Origin: PFJX01 sp963713085
Lineage (GTDB): Bacteria; Pseudomonadota; Gammaproteobacteria; Burkholderiales; Thiobacillaceae
Length of the DNA stretch: 64,000 nt
Direction: 5' to 3'
Assembly: GCA_963713085.1 (NCBI GenBank)
Contig: CAVQKQ010000009.1
Coordinates: 1 to 64,000, forward strand
The notes beneath the pieces are model-generated. The model was given only the letters and a program-made list of their open reading frames with translations. It was not told the origin of the DNA and did no database searches. Position 1 is the stretch's first letter; each line of letters opens with the position of its first letter. A program made the position numbers and the translations under genes. Positions 9,674-16,959 of this stretch are shown here, piece by piece.

Positions 9674-9842
9674 GAGCGTTCCCCCTGCTTGTCGTTGCGG
9701 TTGGACCTTGAACCACTTCCCACAGCAGTCTGCTGATCAGGTCGACGAGTTCGTCCCGGTTGTGCTGCAGGGCTGTCAGCACAACCGGCGTTGCTTCGTT
9801 GCTGAATAGGTCGGCTTGCTCCTGTACTTTGCTGCGCTTCAT
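9654..9842 (-). CDS. Small conserved protein of the serine-recombinase element
   Basis: An ORF of 62 residues (MKRSKVQEQADLFSNE...) begins at 9842 with a strong AGGAGG ribosome site seven bases upstream and ends inside the start of the recombinase gene. It is helical and charged with no recognised domain. I recall small proteins in the same position, between a DUF5372-type gene and a serine recombinase, in other proteobacterial elements; a role as recombination directionality factor is a guess only. Confidence 0.65.
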   Translation of the reverse strand: MKRSKVQEQADLFSNEATPVVLTALQHNRDELVDLISRLLWEVVQGPTATTSRGNAHEQDQR

Positions 9843-10029
9843 TGACGCCTCCTGGTTGGGCTGTGGTGCCAGGGAGCGAAGATAGAATCCCATCGAGTTC
9901 CAGGCGAAGCGTTGCCAGGCTTTGCAGAGATATCCGCGGCGGCGAGTGCATGGGCAAATCAGCCGCGGACGGAAGCGTCATCCACAGTGGGATGTGCGCG
10001 CGTGTGCCGTCAGGCTGCACGATGATCAA
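9670..10029 (-). CDS. DUF5372-like small protein, start uncertain
   Basis: The frame reads MIIVQPDGTRAHIPLWMTLP from a TTG at 10029, but homology-like sequence continues upstream without an ATG or GTG: VHYPHDPRSGSVVAVVG can be read to about 10110. This resembles the N-terminal part of DUF5372 proteins that accompany serine recombinases. The true start may be a rare codon near 10140. The 3' part overlaps the 62-residue gene in another frame for its whole length, so the natural C-terminus may matter little. Function unknown. Confidence 0.5.
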   Translation of the reverse strand: MIIVQPDGTRAHIPLWMTLPSAADLPMHSPPRISLQSLATLRLELDGILSSLPGTTAQPGGVNEAQQSTGASRPIQQRSNAGCADSPAAQPGRTRRPDQQTAVGSGSRSNRNDKQGERS

Positions 10030-10157
10030 GAAGCGCTCATCACCGAGACGAACGTCACCTACGACGGCAACGACAGACCCGGATCTCGGGTCGTGGGGAT
10101 AGTGAACCTGTACCTCTCGAACAGGTTGTTCACGGGCAATATGTCTCTGAGTCGACG

Positions 10158-10164
10158 GGTACCG
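10158..10164. repeat. Right copy of GGTACCG junction repeat (candidate attR core)
   Basis: The seven bases match the left junction. The first G is the only base that cannot be assigned uniquely to istB or to the insert when the frame is restored. Confidence 0.6.
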
Positions 10165-10827
10165 GCAAGACGCATCTGGCCACGGCCATCGGTGTGGCCG
10201 GCATCACCCAGAAGGCCAAACGGGTGCGGTTCTACTCGACGGTGGATCTGGTCAATGCATTGGAACAGGAGAAGGCACAAGGCAAGGCGGGCCGCATCGC
10301 ACTGAGTCTGTTGCGCATGGACCTGGTGATTCTCGATGAGCTGGGCTATCTGCCGTTCAGCCAGGCTGGCGGGGCACTGTTGTTTCACCTGCTGTCGCGA
10401 CTCTATGAGCACACCAGCGTACTGATCACGACCAACCTAGACTTCGCCGAGTGGTCGAGCGTGTTCGTCGATGCCAAGCTGACGACAGCCTTGCTGGACC
10501 GGCTCACGCATCATTGCCATATCGTCGAGACCGGCAATGAGAGCCATCGCTTCCTGCACAGCAGTGCCGTGGCGAAGAAGCGCATCAAGGCTCGGGAACA
10601 GGATCGCAGAAACCTGCCAGTCCACGCCGGCTAATCGTTGCCCGCGCGGGGCAAGCCGCTACGGGCTACGCCCTGCGCGTCTTCCCCCGCGCGCAGGACA
10701 ACTTCAAAGAGGAGAACAAACAGGAAAAACCGTACACTTATCCACAGCCGACCCCCATCCGGTCGGCTTCCATCCCCGGCTCAATTCTCAGTCGGCAGGG
10801 TGGCTCAAATTTGGATCGGCGCGAACA

Positions 10828-10894
10828 ATTCCTCTAAAGATAGTGCCATTGGGGCCAGACTCAAATTATTGAGCACTCAACCATCGTTTCAGAA
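10828..10894. other. Short stretch between IS21 right end and hipA stop
   Basis: The bases after the right inverted repeat include TGCCATTGGGGCCAGACTC, which resembles end sequences often found beside Y1-type (REP-associated) transposases. No transposase of that type is present, so this is at most a remnant. The continuation of the IS4 gene is not here. Confidence 0.3.
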
Positions 10895-12229
10895 TCAGAC
10901 ACTTTGTGCGAGCCGACCTGCAGATCGTTGCAGCCCGCCCAAAATCGCATCGGCCACGTCCTGCGGAAACCCCGGCGGAAAGTCCGATGCCACAGCCGCA
11001 ATGGCCTGGGGTACCGCACTGACCAATTCTTCGATTACTGTCCCCGCCTGGCTGCCCAGGCCGCACTTCAGCGCCGTCATGTTGAAGTGCCGCTGCTGGA
11101 TACCCTCGGCCAGGTAGTGTTTGTTCTTGCCCAGCCAGGCTTGGGCCAGCCTTACCTTTTGCGGCGGGATCTGGTTGGTGCCTTTGCCGATGACCGGCCA
11201 GGCGGACAGCACATCGTACATGGGCGTCATGCGGTAACGACCGCCGGGCAACAGGAACAGGCTGAAATTCTTGGCGTGGCCATCTGTGGCGCGCAGCATC
11301 CAGAACAAGATCTGGGTCTTGAAGAAGGTTCGCAGGTCCTGCTCGCGGTCTTCCGAATGGGCAAGCAGCTTGCAGATGTCCACCATGCCCGGCCCGCCAT
11401 CGGCTTCGTATTTCAGATGGGGCGGAGTGCCTGTCGCTTGGCAGAAATCTTCCTGGGGTAGCCGCAGCCAATAGTCACCGGAAGAATGCAGCTTGCGATC
11501 AAAACGTTCCACCACCAGGCATTTCTGTTGCCCAAACTCTTTGATCTCGCAGCGGCCGACAGGAATGTCGAAGGCCTGCAACAGCCTAGCGCACAGCCAT
11601 TCGTTTTCCACCGAAGTGCGCATGTCGGCCTGGCGGTTGCCCACCAGGCCCATGGGCAGCTTGAACAGGTGGGTGGTCGGCGTGGCGCCCAACGGCCGGC
11701 ACCAGCGGCCTTCATGTCTCAGCAAAGCGGTCTTTTCCTGGGCTCCGGCGATGGATATGCGGAAGTCGTCTTCGTCGGCCTGTCCAGGCCATCCCGACGT
11801 TGCCGTGACATTGATCAGGGCCTGTTCCACCGCCTCGTCGTCCAGGGGCAGCGCCTCGATGCGTGTGATATCAGCGGGCGACTCGTCCACTGGCAGTAAT
11901 TGCACCGCCCCCACGCAATCACGGCCCACCGCCGCCAGCAGATCGAAGGCGTCCCGGCTGGACGTCTTGAACCGCTGTTGCAGCCGGCGCCGTATGGCCT
12001 CGCTGTCCGGCAGCAAATTGTCGAAAAAGGCGTTGACCTGCTCGCCCCGAACCACCGGGCTGACCTGGGTTGCCGGAAGGGAAAGAGAGAGCGGGCGGAA
12101 GGCCGGCGATTCCAGCCACGCCGGGTCATAGGCGAACTCCGGCGCACGCCGGTTCGGAAGAAGCCAGACGCCGACCCGTTCGCCGTTCATCCAGACATTG
12201 AGCGCCCTGCTCCTGGATGGCCTGCCCAT
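10895..12229 (-). CDS. hipA: HipA-type serine/threonine kinase toxin
   Basis: The 444-residue product has the HipA N-terminal domain (VWMNGERVGVWLL; FFDNLLPDSEAIRRR) and the kinase-like C-terminal part: SIAGAQEKTALL with the autophosphorylated-loop serine, THLFKLP, VVERFDRK, and the catalytic/metal region ATDGHAKNFSLF followed by YDVLSAWP. Known HipA toxins phosphorylate aminoacyl-tRNA synthetases such as GltX and cause growth arrest; the substrate here is unknown. The start ATG at 12229 overlaps the hipB stop (TGATG) and has GGAG upstream. All recognised motifs are present, so the toxin looks active. It adjoins the IS21 element, in accessory DNA. Confidence 0.92.
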   Translation of the reverse strand: MGRPSRSRALNVWMNGERVGVWLLPNRRAPEFAYDPAWLESPAFRPLSLSLPATQVSPVVRGEQVNAFFDNLLPDSEAIRRRLQQRFKTSSRDAFDLLAAVGRDCVGAVQLLPVDESPADITRIEALPLDDEAVEQALINVTATSGWPGQADEDDFRISIAGAQEKTALLRHEGRWCRPLGATPTTHLFKLPMGLVGNRQADMRTSVENEWLCARLLQAFDIPVGRCEIKEFGQQKCLVVERFDRKLHSSGDYWLRLPQEDFCQATGTPPHLKYEADGGPGMVDICKLLAHSEDREQDLRTFFKTQILFWMLRATDGHAKNFSLFLLPGGRYRMTPMYDVLSAWPVIGKGTNQIPPQKVRLAQAWLGKNKHYLAEGIQQRHFNMTALKCGLGSQAGTVIEELVSAVPQAIAAVASDFPPGFPQDVADAILGGLQRSAGRLAQSV

Positions 12230-12477
12230 CACCACTCCGGCGCCATATCGGGCTCACTGGTGGTCTTGTCCTGAATGACCAGGTCAAGGTCCAGTGCCGC
12301 CAACATGCGCAACAATTGATCCACCGTGATGCGGTCAGGCGCAAGCTCAAGCGCGGATTGGCGTTTCTGGCTCAGGCCGACTTGTGTGCCAAGATCGGTC
12401 TGGGAAAGTCCGAGCCGTTTGCGCTGCCCTTGCAGCAACTGGCCCACTTGGGCTGGGGTACGTATAAGTTGGCGCAT
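12229..12477 (-). CDS. hipB: HipB-type antitoxin / XRE-family repressor
   Basis: The 82-residue protein has a Cro/C1-type helix-turn-helix (LGLSQTDLGTQVGLSQKRQSALE) and a C-terminal tail (DLDLVIQDKT) like the HipB beta-strand that mediates dimerisation. HipB neutralises HipA and represses the operon. It is the first gene of hipBA and is translationally coupled to the toxin. Inverted repeats lie just upstream and are the likely operators. Confidence 0.9.
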   Translation of the reverse strand: MRQLIRTPAQVGQLLQGQRKRLGLSQTDLGTQVGLSQKRQSALELAPDRITVDQLLRMLAALDLDLVIQDKTTSEPDMAPEW

Positions 12478-12508
12478 CTGGATTTACTCTTGGCTGGAGT
12501 ATTATTCT

Positions 12509-12543
12509 TATACTCTGTATACAAGTAATTAACAAATACTTGT
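12509..12543. promoter_or_regulatory. Candidate HipB operator region (two inverted repeats)
   Basis: Two palindromes lie 32-66 bases upstream of the hipB start: TATAC-TCT-GTATA at 12509-12521 and ACAAGTA (12521-12527) with its inverse TACTTGT (12537-12543). The stretch is AT-rich and should hold the hipBA promoter. HipB autorepression through paired operators is known for the family; use of these repeats is inferred. Confidence 0.55.
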
Positions 12544-12568
12544 AATTCAAGTAGGGAGCACGGAAACC

Positions 12569-12679
12569 ATGATGGACGAAGTCGGCAAATTGTTACCAGA
12601 CGGCTTTCCCATGGATATGGCGGAAGCGATCCTCAGTGGCATGAGGAGGCAGTCCACAAAGCTGGCTGTGGCTGAGTGA
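12569..12679 (+). pseudogene. Stray hipA C-terminal fragment
   Basis: A 36-residue plus-strand ORF reads PDGFPMDMAEAILSGM followed by RRQSTKLA. This lines up with the last ~35 residues of the HipA in this window (PPGFPQDVADAILGGL, QRSAGRLA). It is therefore the 3' tail of a second, diverged hipA whose body is missing. It faces away from hipBA. An in-frame stop at 12530-12532 closes the frame upstream, so nothing more of the gene remains on that side. Confidence 0.6.
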
Positions 12680-12815
12680 GCACGGTTTTTTTTGCGGGTG
12701 TGACGAATCGGACGGCGTTTCCCTGATCGCGTTGGGGTGGAAATTCCCCACTGTCGGCCCTAAATTCCTTCCCGTCAGCCAAGCACTCACTGGCTCCTGA
12801 AACGTGGACCACCCG

Positions 12816-14333
12816 ATGCCAATCACCGCCATCCCCTTCGACAACACCTACGCCCGCGACCTGCCAGGCTTTTACGAGCCGTGCCAGCCTGCAAAGGTTC
12901 AGGCGCCGGTGTTGCTGTTCTTCAACCGGGGCCTGGCGGAGGAACTGCGCCTGGGCCTGGCCGACCAGGACGACACCGCGCTGGCAAATATCTTTTCGGG
13001 CAACGCGCTGCCCGAGGGGGCGCAGCCCATCGCCCAGGCCTATTCGGGGCATCAGTTCGGGCACTTCTCGCCCCAGTTGGGCGACGGCCGGGCGCTACTG
13101 ATCGGGGAGGTCATCGACCGCCACGGCCAGCGCCGGGACATCGCCTTCAAGGGCTCGGGGCGCACGCCCTTCTCCCGACGGGGCGACGGCAAGGCGGCGG
13201 TGGGGCCCATGCTGCGGGAGGTGCTGATCGGCGAGGCGATGCACGCCCTGGGCATTCCCACCACCCGCGCCCTGGCGGTGGTGTCCACCGGCGAGCCAGT
13301 CTATCGCGAGCGCACCCTGCCCGGCGCCATCCTGACGCGGGTGGCCGCCAGCCATCTGCGCGTGGGCACCTTCCAGTACTTCGCGGCCCATGGCACGCCC
13401 GAGATGGTGCGCCAGCTGGCCGATTACGCCATCGCCCGCCATTACCAGGACCTGATGGAGGCCGAGAACCGCACCCTGGGCTTCCTGGAGGCCGTGGCCG
13501 AGCGCCAGGCCGCGCTGATCGCCCGGTGGATGCACGTGGGCTTCATCCACGGGGTGATGAACACCGACAACATGGGCATTCCCGGCGAGACCATCGACTA
13601 CGGGCCCTGCGCCTTCATGGAGGCCTTCGATCCGCGCGCGGTGTTCAGCTCCATCGACGAAGGGGGGCGCTACGCCTACGAGGAGCAGCCGCGCATCGCC
13701 CGCTGGAACCTGACCCGCCTGGCAGAGACCCTGCTGCCGCTAATCGACGCCCATGAAGGCCGGGCGATCTCGCTGGCCACCGAGGTCCTCGATGCCTTCC
13801 CCCGGCGCTACCAGCACTATTGGCTGGCCGGCCTGCGCGCCAAGCTCGGGTTGCGCGGGCAGGTGCCGCTTCTTGGACAAAGCGGCGACAGCGCAGACAC
13901 CGCCCTGGGCGAAAGCTGGCTGGATCTGCTGCACGCCCAGCAGGTGGACTTCACCCTGGCCTGGCGCCGGCTGGCGGACGCCGCGGAGGGCAACGAGGCA
14001 CCGCTGCGGGCCTTGTTCGCCGGGCAGCCGGGGCTGGACCGCTGGTTGCAACGCTGGCGCGAACGCTGCGCCGCCGAGGATGAGGCTGCCGGCCCCGACA
14101 CTGACGCTGCCCGCGCCGAGCACATGCGCACGGTCAATCCCTGGCTGATCCCCCGCAACCATCGCGTGGAGGAAGCGCTGGACGCCGCCTCGGACGAAGG
14201 CGATCTGGGGCCCTTCGAGCAATTGCTTAATGCACTGCAACGCCCCTTCGACGAAGACCCGGCCCTGTCCCGCTATGCCGAACCGGCGACCGGCGAGTTC
14301 ATGGCGGGCTTTCAAACCTTCTGCGGCACTTGA
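12816..14333 (+). CDS. selO: SelO protein adenylyltransferase (YdiU family)
   Basis: The 505-residue product is a pseudokinase-fold enzyme that transfers AMP from ATP to Ser/Thr/Tyr of target proteins and has been tied to redox stress. Family signatures are all visible: YSGHQFGHFSPQLGDGRA, FKGSGRTPFSRRGDGKAA, MLREVLIGEAMHALGIPTTR and the metal/nucleotide motif HGVMNTDNMGI followed by IDYGPCAFME. Length is normal for bacteria. The ATG at 12816 is used; a GTG at 12804 is an alternative and neither has a clear Shine-Dalgarno. It appears monocistronic. Confidence 0.95.
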   Translation: MPITAIPFDNTYARDLPGFYEPCQPAKVQAPVLLFFNRGLAEELRLGLADQDDTALANIFSGNALPEGAQPIAQAYSGHQFGHFSPQLGDGRALLIGEVIDRHGQRRDIAFKGSGRTPFSRRGDGKAAVGPMLREVLIGEAMHALGIPTTRALAVVSTGEPVYRERTLPGAILTRVAASHLRVGTFQYFAAHGTPEMVRQLADYAIARHYQDLMEAENRTLGFLEAVAERQAALIARWMHVGFIHGVMNTDNMGIPGETIDYGPCAFMEAFDPRAVFSSIDEGGRYAYEEQPRIARWNLTRLAETLLPLIDAHEGRAISLATEVLDAFPRRYQHYWLAGLRAKLGLRGQVPLLGQSGDSADTALGESWLDLLHAQQVDFTLAWRRLADAAEGNEAPLRALFAGQPGLDRWLQRWRERCAAEDEAAGPDTDAARAEHMRTVNPWLIPRNHRVEEALDAASDEGDLGPFEQLLNALQRPFDEDPALSRYAEPATGEFMAGFQTFCGT

Positions 14334-14600
14334 CGGCAGGCGCCGCAGGCGATGCAGAGGCGAAGATCACCTCGGGCGAAAGGCGTGGACGTGAGGTCCG
14401 AAGCATTTTTTCAGCAAAGCGGCGAGGTTTATTAGACAATGCGAATATTCCCACCCAGCCACTGTAGTCTGAATCGCAGCCAGGGTGGCTGGCAAACAGG
14501 AAGATGGTAAGGTTTGCTAATCCACCATCAGAATGAACTGATCGAACAGGGCCTTACCGCCCTGGCCGGCAGACAGTTCGGCTAAACGCGGAGACCCAAT

Positions 14601-15440
14601 ATGATCACGAGCAAGCCACGTTTCCTCACTGCCAGCCTGCTCTTATCAGGTATCGGCATGTCCGGCGCCTGGGCCCAGGTCCCCAACCCGTGGAGCCCCC
14701 CCATTCACTCGCCGCCCGCACGGTCCGCGCCCCCTCCGTCTGCGATGGCGAAACAGGCCCAGCCGGCAACGCCCGCGACCGTCCCCAATCCATTGACCTG
14801 GTTCAACCCCGTGGCGGCGCCCCAGGCCCAGACCGCTCCCTCCCCCGCAACCACCGCGCCCGCAGCCCCCGCCAACCCATGGAGCGCCTTCTTCCCGCCT
14901 GCGCCCGTCACGGCACCACAGGTTCAGGCTCAGCCCGTCCCCGCGCCGTCGCCCAGCTACACACTGCCGCCCGTACCCACGTTCACCCCCCCGCCGGTGC
15001 CGCCATCCACGTATGTGCAGCCGCCCATACCCGTCATCACGCTGCCGGCGCTGCCCGGCTTCGCTCCTCCCCAGGCGGCGTCAGCCACACCCCCTGCACC
15101 GCCGGCCGCAAAAACTGAGGAGACCCCCCCGGTGCCCGCCCCCAGCCTGGAGCGCCTGGGAAAATCCCTGCAGAACTACTTCACCGAGGACGAGATCAAG
15201 CTTCTATTCGAGTACATGCAGGAATCCGTGTTGGCCGCCTTCAACGGCGAGGAAGTCGTGCTGGCCCCGGACCTGGCCTTCAAGCTGGAAGTGCTGTACG
15301 TGCGCATTCAGAAGGAAGGCAACCTCTACATGAGCCAGCTCATGCAGCAGCTGAAGCATGATCTGGACAAGGCCATCAAGGAACAGCTCGGACCCAAGCC
15401 GCCACCGCCCCAGAACAAACAGGCACCGGCCAAGCATTAG
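14601..15440 (+). CDS. Proline-rich secreted protein of unknown function
   Basis: The 279-residue protein begins with a signal peptide (FLTASLLLSGIGMSGAWA, cleaved near residue 25). A low-complexity Pro/Ala-rich region of about 150 residues follows, then a small helical C-terminal domain (about 180-265: LERLGKSLQNYFTEDEIKLL, FNGEEVVLAPDLAFKLEVLY). The end is polar (GPKPPPPQNKQAPAKH). I do not recognise the C-terminal domain. The design, a flexible proline spacer leading to a compact domain, suits a periplasmic protein reaching across the cell wall. Its stop overlaps the convergent lipB stop by 4 bases. Confidence 0.8.
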   Translation: MITSKPRFLTASLLLSGIGMSGAWAQVPNPWSPPIHSPPARSAPPPSAMAKQAQPATPATVPNPLTWFNPVAAPQAQTAPSPATTAPAAPANPWSAFFPPAPVTAPQVQAQPVPAPSPSYTLPPVPTFTPPPVPPSTYVQPPIPVITLPALPGFAPPQAASATPPAPPAAKTEETPPVPAPSLERLGKSLQNYFTEDEIKLLFEYMQESVLAAFNGEEVVLAPDLAFKLEVLYVRIQKEGNLYMSQLMQQLKHDLDKAIKEQLGPKPPPPQNKQAPAKH

Positions 15441-16069
15441 GCGTTGCCGGTCCTGCCTGAGAGCAGCCCGACCAATTTGACCAGCAAGGCCTCTCCCGCC
15501 TTTGCCGGCGTCACCGAGACCCCCAGGTCACGCAACTGGGTTACCGACATGCCGGCATAGCCGCAGGGGTTGATGGCCCGGAATGGCGCCAGGTCCATCG
15601 CCACATTCAGGGCCAGGCCGTGATAGGTGCAACCGTCTTTCACCCGCAGACCCAGGGCGGCGATCTTGGCCCCCGCCACATACACCCCCGGCGCGCCGCT
15701 CAGGCGTTCCCCCCGGATACCGAGATCCGACAACAGGTCGATCACGGCCTGTTCCATGCGCCGCACCAGTTCCCTCACACCGTAGCCCCGGCGCCTCAGG
15801 TCCAGCAGCAGGTAAACCACCACCTGTCCCGGACCGTGGTAAGTCACCTGGCCGCCCCGGTCGATAGCCACGATGGGGATGCCCACATCTGCCAGCACAT
15901 GTTCCGGCTTGCCGGCCATCCCCTGGGTGAACACCGGCGGATGTTCCACCAGCCAGATCTCGTCCGGGGTTTCCGGCGTGCGGTTCGTAGTGAAATTCCG
16001 CATGGCGCGCCAGGTTGGCTCGTAGTCCACGCGACCAGATCGGCGGATCAACACGGCCGAATCAGTCAT
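15437..16069 (-). CDS. lipB: Octanoyl-(acyl carrier protein):protein N-octanoyltransferase
   Basis: LipB moves octanoate from ACP to the lipoyl domains of 2-oxoacid dehydrogenases and GcvH, the first step of endogenous lipoate synthesis. The 210-residue product shows RGGQVTYHGPGQVVVYLLLD, the catalytic GAPGVYVAGAKIAALGLRVK block with the lysine, and the conserved NPCGYAGMSVTQL motif with the catalytic cysteine. The ATG at 16069 gives the usual family length; a TTG at 16075 is possible. lipA is not adjacent. Confidence 0.95.
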   Translation of the reverse strand: MTDSAVLIRRSGRVDYEPTWRAMRNFTTNRTPETPDEIWLVEHPPVFTQGMAGKPEHVLADVGIPIVAIDRGGQVTYHGPGQVVVYLLLDLRRRGYGVRELVRRMEQAVIDLLSDLGIRGERLSGAPGVYVAGAKIAALGLRVKDGCTYHGLALNVAMDLAPFRAINPCGYAGMSVTQLRDLGVSVTPAKAGEALLVKLVGLLSGRTGNA

Positions 16070-16132
16070 GGGCAAACCGGACGCAACAGATGTGGGCGAC
16101 TGGATTCGAGCAGAGAAACACCACGTCCCCTT

Positions 16133-16882
16133 TCAGGGCACCGCCTGCGAACGGTCCAGGCCCTGCCCGATCGCCGCCTCGGCGGCCTTGGCCAGATCCC
16201 GGCGGGCCAGACCCTGGCTGGGGATGGGAGGCAGGAAGCTCACTTCCGCCCGCACCGACCTGAGCCGCGCGATCTTCATCAGGGATTGTCCCAGGCTGAG
16301 GTTGTCGTAGTAGGCGGCGGCTTCGCAATGTCGCCCGTCGGCCGTGAGATAGCGGATGCGCACTGGCCAGACCGGGGCCTGGGCGTCCACGGCGGGTTGG
16401 AACAGGGAGGGATAGAAGGGCAGCAAGCCGGTGCCGTCGGAGGTGGTGCCTTCCGGGAACAGAGCCAGGCAGTCGCCGGCCCGCAGACGGTCCGCCATCA
16501 TCAGGTTCATGCGCATGGCGTCGGCCTTCTTTTCCCGGGTCAGGAACAGGGTACCGACGGATTCCGCCAGCCAGCCTATCAGGGGCCAGTCGCGCACCTC
16601 CGCCTTGGAGATGAAGCGGGTGGGCAGCACGCTGAACAGCAGGTAGACGTCCATCCAGGACACATGGTTGACCACCAGCAAGGCGCCATTTTGGTGGGCA
16701 GCGGCCGGGTCGCCCTTGATCTCAACGCGTACCGCGAGGATGGCGAGCAGTTTTTTCGCCCAGCGTTCCACCCGTTGGGACCGGGCCAGCTGGTCCAGGC
16801 GGGGAAAGCGGATCAGGATGATGATGCTGCCCACCAGCAGGTGGGCAGCGATGCGCAGCACTTTGAAGTAGGGAAGGTTCAC
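16133..16882 (-). CDS. PlsC-family 1-acyl-glycerol/lyso-lipid acyltransferase (OlsA-like)
   Basis: The 249-residue membrane enzyme has an N-terminal hydrophobic helix (ILIRFPRL region), the catalytic HX4D motif in NHVSWMDVYLLFS, and the acceptor-binding motif FPEGTTSDGTGLLPFYPSL. It acylates a lyso-lipid from acyl-ACP or acyl-CoA. Its position directly downstream of an OlsB-like N-acyltransferase, with both genes on the minus strand, points to OlsA, the O-acyltransferase that converts lyso-ornithine lipid to ornithine lipid. A role as plsC in phosphatidic acid synthesis is the alternative. Start is uncertain (GTG 16882 or TTG 16906). Confidence 0.85.
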   Translation of the reverse strand: MNLPYFKVLRIAAHLLVGSIIILIRFPRLDQLARSQRVERWAKKLLAILAVRVEIKGDPAAAHQNGALLVVNHVSWMDVYLLFSVLPTRFISKAEVRDWPLIGWLAESVGTLFLTREKKADAMRMNLMMADRLRAGDCLALFPEGTTSDGTGLLPFYPSLFQPAVDAQAPVWPVRIRYLTADGRHCEAAAYYDNLSLGQSLMKIARLRSVRAEVSFLPPIPSQGLARRDLAKAAEAAIGQGLDRSQAVP

Positions 16883-16959
16883 GGAGCGAAATCCGGGGCA
16901 CGGCAATGCCCCGGATTATCCACGCTGGCGCCCCGCACGGGAGGGCGGCGGCGGATTGA

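Larger units (their letters stand above)
7571..10158 (-). mobile_element. 2.6 kb serine-recombinase element inserted in istB P-loop
   Basis: The insert carries three overlapping minus-strand genes: a DUF5372-like protein, a ~62-residue protein and a 690-residue large serine recombinase. It has no terminal inverted repeats that I can see. Its junctions share GGTACCG, as expected of serine integrase attachment sites rather than of a DDE transposon. Boundaries come from restoring the IstB reading frame and P-loop exactly. Orientation is opposite to istB. I infer that the recombinase catalysed its integration and that the target is the sequence encoding the Walker A motif. Confidence 0.8.
7255..10634 (+). 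pseudogene. istB: IstB helper ATPase gene split by serine-recombinase element
   Basis: The 5' part (7255-7570) encodes the IstB N-terminal helical region and runs to the P-loop (NVVLVGGT). The 3' part (10159-10634) resumes with GTGKTHLATAIGVAGITQK and continues through Walker B (LVILDELGYLPFS) to a normal C-terminus. Joining base 7570 to 10159 restores GGTGTGKTHLA in frame, so the interruption is clean and recent-looking. IstB loads IstA on target DNA, so the IS should be immobile unless another copy supplies IstB or the insert excises. Confidence 0.9.
5622..10827 (+). mobile_element. IS21-family insertion sequence, interrupted by a second element
   Basis: The ends carry matching terminal inverted repeats: TGTTGGCGCCGACCG... 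from 5622 and, on the other strand inward from 10827, TGTTCGCGCCGATCC.... Each end has a second internal ~20-base repeat (5664-5682 and 10777-10796), as expected of IS21 multi-site ends. Inside are istA and a split istB. Removing the 2,588-base insert gives an IS of about 2.6 kb, normal for the family. No target duplication was found (flanks ...GGCCATG and ATTCCT... differ), so one flank was probably deleted or rearranged after insertion. Confidence 0.85.
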
